Below are positions 6,336 through 11,739 of a stretch of DNA of 11,739 nucleotides, one piece after another. Both the position numbers and the translations under genes were made by a program. The notes under the pieces were generated by a model. The model saw only the letters and a program-made list of their open reading frames with translations, was not told the origin of the DNA and did no database searches. Source of the stretch: Candidatus Bathyarchaeota archaeon (GTDB lineage Archaea; Thermoproteota; Bathyarchaeia; TCS64; B23); assembly GCA_029259285.1 (NCBI GenBank), contig JAPDJB010000150.1, forward strand, positions 1-11,739. The letters are read 5' to 3'. How positions within the stretch are numbered: position 1 is the stretch's first letter; each line of letters starts with the position of its first letter.

Positions 6336-7788
6336 AGCTTGGTGGTGTCCAGTCTGGTCTTGGGAAGACTGCCTCCCTCTGGGCTCCAGCCATAGGCCAG
6401 ACGAGGTAGGCTTCACCCTCGATAACCTGGTAGACGACGGCTCCACCATAGGCGTTGTCCCCAACCTCATCGAACTCTATTCGACCAGTCGGGTAGAGGT
6501 CGGCGGCCGGCCCAGAGGTGATCTCAACGGCCATGAAGGCCTCTCTTAGATGGTCTGGGTCTAGGGTCTCATCCTCTGGGAACATCTCCCCGTAGAGTTC
6601 CAGGGCCTCCTTTATCGTCCAGAGGCTGTAGGAGACTATGCCCCCTGCCTCTGTGGGCTTCTTCCCATAGCGCTTCTCGAACTCCGAGACGAACCAGTTG
6701 TTGTAGGCCGTGTTCCTCGCCCAGGAGTAGCTGTAGGTCTGCGTTATATACTCAACCGTCTCGCCGCCTGACTCTATGGACTCTGGGTCTGCGAATCCAC
6801 AGGCGCCCTGACCTGCGATGAACATCGGCTTCCACCCTAGGTCGTGAACAGCCTTTGCGAAGAGGAGGGCGTCGCCGAAGTAGGGGTGGATGATGACGAT
6901 GTCGATCTCCTCCTCCATCAGCTTGCTGACTACCGGCGTCATATCCGCGATGTCCCAGGGATACTCGATGTGATCTACGACGTTCATGCCTAGCGTCGCA
7001 GCCCTCTCCATCGCCGCCAGGGCTCCGAGCTTACCGAAGATGGAGTCCTCGTTGAGGACGGCGATCCTGACGGTGCCTGGGTCTATTCCAGCTCTCCGCA
7101 GCATCTCATAGACGAAGTTGACATTCGTCACGGCGTGCGCCGAGTTCTTCGGGCAGGCCCTGAAGATGTAGTCGCCCTGCTCGGTTAGATAGTCGACGAG
7201 GGCGTCGGCGACTACGATGACCTTCGCAGGCTCGGTGATGTCGAGCATGCCTCCCGTATGCCTGCTGATGTAGGCTCCAACGATTATGGGAACCTTCTCC
7301 ACGTGGACTAGCCTCTCAGCCGCCAATTTTGCGCCGTCGACGGTGCTCTTGCTATCCTCGACGACGAGCTTGAGCTTCGCACCCTTCAGGTTGACTATGC
7401 CACCCCTATTGTTTATGTCTTCGATGATGAGTTCAGCCGCCTGCTTCGCCTCGGTTCCGAAGACTGCGTAGCCCCCTGTGAGGGGCTCGACGAGGCCGAT
7501 CTTGATCTCCTTCAACGTGAACTTCTCACCAGGCGTCGGGGCCTTCGTCAGCTCGGCCACCGTTCCCGTGATCTCCCCCATCTGCTCCGAGAGGACTTCC
7601 ATCCCCTCCATTACATCGCTGAAGCCCGAGGAGACATCCTCGGAGAGGGCTGAGACCTCCTCCATGACCTTTACAGCCATCGATACGGCCTTCGAGGCCG
7701 TGTTGATGGCGACGGCTGAGACGGCGATGTTGACGATGAGGAGGATTATGACGACGATATCTATCGGAGTTATTCTCCTCTCGGTCAT
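6334..7788 (-). CDS. livK: Branched-chain amino acid-type ABC transporter substrate-binding protein
   Basis: This 484-residue protein captures a solute outside the membrane and passes it to LivHM. Residues about 8-28 (IDIVVIILLIVNIAVSAVAI) form one membrane helix, with no lipobox Cys and no obvious cleavage site, so it is probably an uncleaved anchor. Residues about 31-82 are a Ser/Ala/Glu-rich heptad-like helix resembling chemoreceptor coiled coils. The Peripla_BP_6 (Leu/Ile/Val-binding) fold runs from about 92 (LKEIKIGLVEPLTGGYAVFG) to about 470, with GAYISRHTGG, IFRACPKN, VLNEDSIFG and IIHPYFGDA typical of the family. ATG 7788 is preferred over the in-frame TTG at 7800 because GGAG lies at the right distance. 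The gene is divergent from livHMGF. The substrate may be a branched-chain amino acid or another small polar solute. Confidence 0.9.
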   Translation of the reverse strand: MTERRITPIDIVVIILLIVNIAVSAVAINTASKAVSMAVKVMEEVSALSEDVSSGFSDVMEGMEVLSEQMGEITGTVAELTKAPTPGEKFTLKEIKIGLVEPLTGGYAVFGTEAKQAAELIIEDINNRGGIVNLKGAKLKLVVEDSKSTVDGAKLAAERLVHVEKVPIIVGAYISRHTGGMLDITEPAKVIVVADALVDYLTEQGDYIFRACPKNSAHAVTNVNFVYEMLRRAGIDPGTVRIAVLNEDSIFGKLGALAAMERAATLGMNVVDHIEYPWDIADMTPVVSKLMEEEIDIVIIHPYFGDALLFAKAVHDLGWKPMFIAGQGACGFADPESIESGGETVEYITQTYSYSWARNTAYNNWFVSEFEKRYGKKPTEAGGIVSYSLWTIKEALELYGEMFPEDETLDPDHLREAFMAVEITSGPAADLYPTGRIEFDEVGDNAYGGAVVYQVIEGEAYLVWPMAGAQREAVFPRPDWTPPS

Positions 7789-7820
7789 AGCTATCTCCAA
7801 AATATAAGTTATAGTTGGGA

Positions 7821-7828
7821 ATATAAAT
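7821..7828 (-). promoter_or_regulatory. livK: livK TATA box
   Basis: The minus strand reads ATTTATAT here. About 26 bases downstream puts transcription start near 7798, only about 10 bases before ATG 7788: a very short leader that still holds the GGAG ribosome site. Confidence 0.55.
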
Positions 7829-7856
7829 CTCTGATCTAGGCTCTGGAAAGATTTTA

Positions 7857-7864
7857 TTTATATA
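7857..7864 (+). promoter_or_regulatory. livH: livHMGF promoter (BRE/TATA)
   Basis: TTTATATA, preceded by purine-rich TCTGGAAAG (7842-7850) as a candidate BRE, lies about 25 bases before ATG 7885. Archaeal start sites fall about 25-30 bases after the TATA box, so the transcript should begin at or next to the livH ATG. No ribosome site is seen in the remaining bases, which fits a leaderless mRNA. Confidence 0.65.
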
Positions 7865-7884
7865 GGAGCCTATCTCTCGTTTGA

Positions 7885-8754
7885 ATGTTATCTCCAACCC
7901 TGCTGCTCCAGAACCTCATCTTCGGAGTCCTCCTGGGTAGCATATATGCCCTCGCAGCCATAGGGCTTTCACTCATCTTCGGCGTCGTAAACCTCACAAA
8001 CTTCGCCCATGGAGACTTCATAATGCTGGCGATGTACATCTCCTACTTCTTAGGGGTCTCCCTTAAGCTCGACCCCATATTGACGCCCATCATAGGTTTC
8101 CCCGTCTTCTTCCTCCTCGGCATAGCCGTCTACCTCGCCATCTTCCACAAGATCATAAGGGCTCCACCCCTATCGCAGATCGCCGTCACCGTCGGCCTCC
8201 TGGTGCTGCTGAGGAACTTCGCCCTCGCCGTCTGGCATGCAGAGCCTAAGAGCATACCCAGAACCCTACTTGGATACTCCTATCGACTGGGTTCGATCCT
8301 CATACCGGCGGATAGGCTGACGGGTATGCTCATCAGCATAGCCACCTTCCTCATCCTCCACCTCTTCCTCACCAAGACCAAAACCGGCATAGCCATGAGG
8401 GCGCTGGCCGACAACCTCGACTCAGCAGCTCTCATGGGCGTCAACGTCAGAAACCTCAACATGTTGACCTGCGCCCTCGGAATAGGCATCGTAGCCCTCG
8501 CAGGCGGCATCCTCCTAACCTTCCAGCCCGTAAACCCCATGACCGGCCTCATATATGGGCTACTCACTTGGTCTATCGTCGCCATGGCAGGCCTGGGAGG
8601 GGTTTCAGGGATACTGCTCTCAGGCATCATCTTCGGCCTAGCCGACGCCTTCACAGCCGCCTTCTGGGATCCGAGGGCTAGGGAGATCACCATCTACATC
8701 CTCTTCATCCTCCTCCTCTGGTTCAGGCCTAAAGGCCTCTTCGGGAGGCGATGA
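7885..8754 (+). CDS. livH: Branched-chain amino acid-type ABC permease LivH
   Basis: This 289-residue polytopic protein forms half of the transmembrane pathway with LivM. Diagnostic stretches are GLSLIFGVVNLTNFAHGDF near the N terminus, RALADNLDSAALMGVNV (about 172-188, the cytoplasmic coupling region contacting the ATPases), the glycine-rich AMAGLGGVSG repeat, and the closing RPKGLFG, all typical of LivH. About eight hydrophobic segments are visible. The ATG at 7885 sits one TATA spacing from the promoter and is probably used without a leader. It is the first gene of livHMGF; livM follows one base after its stop. Confidence 0.94.
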   Translation: MLSPTLLLQNLIFGVLLGSIYALAAIGLSLIFGVVNLTNFAHGDFIMLAMYISYFLGVSLKLDPILTPIIGFPVFFLLGIAVYLAIFHKIIRAPPLSQIAVTVGLLVLLRNFALAVWHAEPKSIPRTLLGYSYRLGSILIPADRLTGMLISIATFLILHLFLTKTKTGIAMRALADNLDSAALMGVNVRNLNMLTCALGIGIVALAGGILLTFQPVNPMTGLIYGLLTWSIVAMAGLGGVSGILLSGIIFGLADAFTAAFWDPRAREITIYILFILLLWFRPKGLFGRR

Positions 8755-8755
8755 C

Positions 8756-9742
8756 ATGGATCGAAGGCTCATACTGACGCCTTTGATAAGCCTTGGCGTC
8801 CTCTCCCTCGTCCCACCCCTCCTAGGCTTCAACAACTACTACCTCCTCCTCGCCAGCCTCATACTGCTGTACACGACGATGGTGAGCGCCTGGAACATCA
8901 TAGGGGGATTCGCAGGGCAGGTGGATCTCGCAGCCGGAGCCTACCATGGGATAGGGATCTTCGTCACGGGCCTCCTCTTCATCTTCTATAGGGTGACACC
9001 TCTGATCGGCATCTTCCTCGGAGGACTCGTCGCAGCCCTTCTGGCCGTCGCCATAGGCTACCCAACTTTCAGATTCGGCCTCAGGGAGGTCTGGTATGCC
9101 CTCTCCTCCCTCGCCCTGGTCGTCATCCTCTATAAGCTCTTCCTAGTCTGGGAGAGCGTCGGCGGAACCATAGAGAGATACCTCCCAAAAGTCGGCTTCT
9201 CCTGGTTCTATTTGATGTTTCCAGGCAACTACCTCTACTACTACCTCATGTCAGCCCTCCTCCTCGTCGCCACCATAGTCGTCAATATAAGGATCAGGTA
9301 TAGCAAGCTGGGCTACTACCTCCTAGCCATAAGGGAGAATGAGGAGGCAGCCGAGATGCTCGGCATAGATGTCAGGAGATACAAGCTCTACGCATTGATG
9401 ATCTACAGCTTCATCGTCGGCCTGACAGGGGGGATATTCGTATTGATGCTCGGATACGTCCATCCAGTCCTCTTCGACTCTTGGATCAGCATCCAGACCG
9501 CCATCCTAGGAATCGTCGGCGGCCTAGGCTCCATAGCTGGAGGCCCGATAATCGCAGTTATACTCCTCGCCATAGCGGAATATCTAAGGGTGAGATTCGG
9601 AGGCTACATACCAGGGCTGCACCAGATACTCTTCGCCATAATCCTCATGCTCATAGTCCTCTTCAAGCCAGGGGGAATAGGCGAATGGCTTGACAGCCTA
9701 TGGCATAGGATCACAGCTAGGAGGGGGATGGAGGTTGCCTAA
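8756..9742 (+). CDS. livM: Branched-chain amino acid-type ABC permease LivM
   Basis: This 328-residue second permease subunit has LivM family marks: SAWNIIGGFAGQVDLAAGAY near residue 45, YPTFRFGLREVWYALSSLAL, the coupling segment LAIRENEEAAEMLGIDVRRYKL (starting about 195; the EAA-like loop), GIVGGLGSIAGG, and FKPGGIGEW at the end. About nine hydrophobic segments are visible. GGGAGG lies 7 bases before ATG 8756, so livM has its own ribosome site although it starts one base after the livH stop. Its last 8 bases overlap the livG start. Confidence 0.94.
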   Translation: MDRRLILTPLISLGVLSLVPPLLGFNNYYLLLASLILLYTTMVSAWNIIGGFAGQVDLAAGAYHGIGIFVTGLLFIFYRVTPLIGIFLGGLVAALLAVAIGYPTFRFGLREVWYALSSLALVVILYKLFLVWESVGGTIERYLPKVGFSWFYLMFPGNYLYYYLMSALLLVATIVVNIRIRYSKLGYYLLAIRENEEAAEMLGIDVRRYKLYALMIYSFIVGLTGGIFVLMLGYVHPVLFDSWISIQTAILGIVGGLGSIAGGPIIAVILLAIAEYLRVRFGGYIPGLHQILFAIILMLIVLFKPGGIGEWLDSLWHRITARRGMEVA

Positions 9743-10463
9743 ACCAATACTGGAGGTCAGAGGGGTAACAAAGAGGTTTGGAGGTCTCACAGCCCTCAAT
9801 AGGGTCTCCTTCAACGTCGAGGAGGGCGCCATAATAGGCATCATAGGGCCAAACGGAGCTGGGAAGACGACGCTCTTCAACGTCATCACAGGCTTCCTAA
9901 AACCGGAGGAGGGGAAAGTCATCTACGATGGACACACCGTAACGGGATTGCCGCCGCATAGAATCGCAAGGATGGGCGTAGCGAGAACCTTCCAGATAGT
10001 CAAGCCCTTCCCAGAGCTGACCGTCGAGGAGGCCGTGAGGGTTGGAGCCTACCTCAAAGCCGAGGATGAGGGGGAGGTGAACAACATCGTCGACGACGTC
10101 CTGGAGTTCGTAGGCATAGAACACCTGAGAGACCGATATGGGAAGGAGCTCAACCTCATACAGCTGAAGCTCACGGAGATCGCCAGGGCCCTGGCGACAA
10201 GGCCGAGGCTGCTCCTCGTCGACGAGGCAGTCGCAGGATTGACGCCAGGGGAGATAGATAACATCATAGAGATGGTGCATCGAATCAACAGGGAACGAAA
10301 CATAACCGTCTGCCTCATAGAGCACATAATGAGATTTATCATGAGGGTCTCAGAGCGCATCATTGTACTGCATCACGGCGAGAAGATCTTTGAGGGCAAA
10401 CCCGAGGAGGCTTATGAGGATGAGGCCGTAATAAAGGCCTACCTGGGGGAGAGACGAATATGA
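9735..10463 (+). CDS. livG: Branched-chain amino acid-type ABC ATPase LivG (degenerate signature motif)
   Basis: This 242-residue ATPase energises LivHM together with LivF. Seen are Walker A GPNGAGKTT (38-46), Q-loop Gln87 (ARTFQIVKPFPELTVEEAV), Walker B LLLVDE (159-164, catalytic Glu164) and the H-loop His197. The ABC signature normally reads LSxGQ/E but is LNLIQ (139-143), without the Gly, and the residue after Walker B is Ala165 instead of Pro (DEAVAGLTP). A variant with DE(V/A)xAGLTP and an altered signature exists in some LivG-like branches, so this is probably a subfamily trait. The frame is open from 9690, but TTG 9735 is chosen: GGAGG (9720-9724) lies 10 bases before it and the protein then begins MPKPILEVRGV like relatives. 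It overlaps livM by 8 bases and livF by ATGA. Confidence 0.93.
   Translation: MPKPILEVRGVTKRFGGLTALNRVSFNVEEGAIIGIIGPNGAGKTTLFNVITGFLKPEEGKVIYDGHTVTGLPPHRIARMGVARTFQIVKPFPELTVEEAVRVGAYLKAEDEGEVNNIVDDVLEFVGIEHLRDRYGKELNLIQLKLTEIARALATRPRLLLVDEAVAGLTPGEIDNIIEMVHRINRERNITVCLIEHIMRFIMRVSERIIVLHHGEKIFEGKPEEAYEDEAVIKAYLGERRI
9839..9875 (+). repeat. 37-base exact direct repeat, copy in livG
   Basis: Identical, base for base, to 10555-10591 in livF. It covers the Walker A segment IIGPNGAGKTTL; all synonymous positions agree although the two proteins differ widely elsewhere. Confidence 0.9.
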
Positions 10464-11167
10464 GTCTGAGGGTTGAGGAGCTGAACGTAGCCTATGGGAA
10501 GGTTCAGGTTCTCTGGGATGTCAGCTTCAAGGTTGAGGGGGGAAGCCTAGTCTCCATCATAGGGCCAAACGGAGCTGGGAAGACGACGCTCATAAAAACC
10601 ATAAGCGGACTGTTGAGACCCCTAAGCGGCAAAATCCTCTTCGAAGACCAGGACATAACGGGGAGACCACCCCACACCATCAAGAAGCTCGGCATATCAA
10701 CAGTCCCAGAGGGCCGAGGACTATTCCCAAACCTCACAGTAAAGGAGAACCTAATAATGGGAAGCTACACAATAAAGGATCAACAACGAATAGAGAAGAC
10801 CTTCAAATTCATTCACCAACTCTTCCCAATCCTCAGCGAACGTGAACAGCAACTCGCAGGCTCCCTCAGCGGCGGCGAAGCCCAGATGCTCTCCATAGCC
10901 AGAGCCCTGATGAGCGAGCCGAAGATGCTCCTCTTCGACGAACCCAGCCTCGGTCTCGCACCCATGATCGTAGAAAAGATCTTCGAAGTCATAAAGACGC
11001 TCAAACAACGAGGCATAACCATACTCCTCGTCGAACAGCACGTCCAACACGCCCTCGAACTCGCAGACTACGCCTACATCCTCGAAAACGGAAGAATAGT
11101 CCTAGAGGGCAGAGGAGAAGAACTCCTCGAAAACCCACACCTGAAGAAGCACTACCTCGGCCTCTAA
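10460..11167 (+). CDS. livF: Branched-chain amino acid-type ABC ATPase LivF
   Basis: This 235-residue second ATPase of the importer has all motifs intact: Walker A GPNGAGKT (35-42), the LivF-type VPEGRGLFPNLTVKENL (82-98), signature LSGGE (136-140), Walker B LLFDEP (157-162, Glu161) and His194. The ATG overlaps the livG stop as ATGA, so the two are likely translationally coupled. The pairing with the altered LivG leaves one canonical composite ATP site (LivG Walker A with LivF signature) and one degenerate site. It is the last gene of the operon; 61 bases separate it from the next start. Confidence 0.95.
   Translation: MSLRVEELNVAYGKVQVLWDVSFKVEGGSLVSIIGPNGAGKTTLIKTISGLLRPLSGKILFEDQDITGRPPHTIKKLGISTVPEGRGLFPNLTVKENLIMGSYTIKDQQRIEKTFKFIHQLFPILSEREQQLAGSLSGGEAQMLSIARALMSEPKMLLFDEPSLGLAPMIVEKIFEVIKTLKQRGITILLVEQHVQHALELADYAYILENGRIVLEGRGEELLENPHLKKHYLGL
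10555..10591 (+). repeat. 37-base exact direct repeat, copy in livF
   Basis: Second copy of the repeat at 9839-9875, 716 bases downstream, in the same reading frame relative to Walker A. Confidence 0.9.
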
Positions 11168-11184
11168 GCAGACACCCCTAAAAA

Positions 11185-11208
11185 GGGAGCAATTAAAAGC
11201 AGGCTCCC
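11185..11208. other. Inverted repeat between livF and the AAA gene
   Basis: GGGAGC (11185-11190) and GCTCCC (11203-11208) can pair around a 12-base A-rich loop that contains AATTAAAA. The hairpin lacks a following T run on the plus strand, so it is a weak terminator candidate for livF. The loop itself could serve as the TATA-like element of the next gene, about 34 bases before its ATG. Confidence 0.3.
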
Positions 11209-11228
11209 CCAAAACTAAACCGAGGGCC

Positions 11229-11739
11229 ATGATCAAAACCCTAGAGCTGAAAAACTTCAGAGGCATCAAAGAGGGTAAAATAGAGCTGGCGCCAATGACC
11301 ATACTCATCGGCCCAAACAACTCGGGCAAGACAACGATCCTCGAAGCCCTATACCTAGCACCAAACCCCTTCAGAAAGGCACCATATGGAGTTCAAAGAG
11401 CTATAGGAATAATCCACGAGTTTCACCAGACTCTAGAGAGTAGGGGATACCTATTCCTCTTAAGAAACTATACATCAAATGAAGCAAAAATAAAATGCGA
11501 TGGATATACGCTCACTTTCACCAAAGAAAATAATTGGATTCATGTGAACACTAATAAGGCACCTAGAATGAATGAAAATGTTTCTCCAATTAAACTTGGA
11601 ATTATAGAGGGGAAAGAAACTGTGAAATTCACCTTGGGTAAACTTGGAGTATATACTGATGATGTTAGTGTTGTGTCAGATAAATCATTAATATGGAATG
11701 TATTGTTTTTCAGTTCCAATCTTAGACAGAGGGCTTTTG
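11229..11739 (+). CDS. AAA/SMC-OLD-like ATPase, N-terminal part (runs off the window)
   Basis: The frame is open from ATG 11229 to the window end: 170 residues and no stop. It begins MIKTLELKNFRGIKEGKIEL, then Walker A GPNNSGKTT (residues 28-36) and ILEALYLAP. This is the N-terminal beta-strand/P-loop arrangement of AAA_15/AAA_21, OLD and RecF/SMC-like ATPases. Such proteins act in DNA repair or, when paired with a nuclease (TOPRIM or HNH), in phage defence; the deciding C-terminal part lies outside the window. A weak GAGG precedes the ATG. The first ~160 bases match the GC-rich neighbours, while the rest is AT-rich with AAA/AAT/ATT codons (line 11641-11700 near 30% GC), suggesting a boundary inside the gene. 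Confidence 0.8.
   Translation, partial: MIKTLELKNFRGIKEGKIELAPMTILIGPNNSGKTTILEALYLAPNPFRKAPYGVQRAIGIIHEFHQTLESRGYLFLLRNYTSNEAKIKCDGYTLTFTKENNWIHVNTNKAPRMNENVSPIKLGIIEGKETVKFTLGKLGVYTDDVSVVSDKSLIWNVLFFSSNLRQRAF

Noticed and set aside
7526..7897. Minus-strand 123-codon frame spanning the livK start and promoter gap
   Set aside because: It is a shifted frame of livK, rich in Arg/Gly/His, and would run through both TATA boxes.
9690..9734. Longer livG start giving an MTAYGIGSQLGGGW N-terminal extension
   Set aside because: The extension lies entirely within livM, has no ribosome site, and does not resemble LivG proteins; TTG 9735 has both.

Overview
The window looks like chromosomal DNA of an archaeon, most likely a thermophilic Thermoproteota-type lineage such as Bathyarchaeia. 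This placement is an inference, because there is no rRNA or other marker gene. It rests on AGG/AGA arginine and ATA isoleucine codons throughout, frequent TTG/GTG starts, archaeal TATA boxes set so close to start codons that transcripts would be nearly leaderless, an M42 peptidase tail, and an endonuclease V joined to an alkyltransferase-like DNA-binding domain. Most of the window is GC-rich. Two stretches are clearly AT-rich: the acetyltransferase gene (about 2850-3430) and the last ~340 bases.

Layout: 1-126 is the 3' end of an M42-type metallopeptidase. It converges, with overlapping stop codons, on a three-gene minus-strand operon transcribed 2821 to 123: MFS transporter, endonuclease V fusion, and a membrane protein with a bacterial-type PH domain. 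A divergent AT-rich GNAT acetyltransferase (2901-3371) follows, then cysteinyl-tRNA synthetase on the minus strand (3439-4866). Divergent from cysS is an aldolase of the DHDPS/NAL superfamily (5073-5954). Behind it is a decayed nucleotidyltransferase gene (about 6047-6300).

The second half is a complete branched-chain-amino-acid-type ABC importer. The binding protein livK is on the minus strand (6334-7788). The permeases and ATPases livH-livM-livG-livF form a tight plus-strand operon (7885-11167). Both units fire from a 96-base divergent promoter region. LivK would hold solute at the outer face of the membrane, LivH/LivM form the channel, and LivG/LivF hydrolyse ATP. LivK has an uncleaved anchor and a helical stalk, and LivG has lost the ABC signature motif while LivF keeps it. 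The window ends inside an SMC/OLD-like AAA ATPase gene (11229 onward).

No complete novel system is evident. The observations most worth following are the endonuclease V with an altered active site and an alkyltransferase-like domain, the asymmetric LivG/LivF pair with a 37-base exact repeat, the stalked LivK, and the nucleotidyltransferase relic. No tRNA, rRNA, CRISPR array or insertion sequence was seen.
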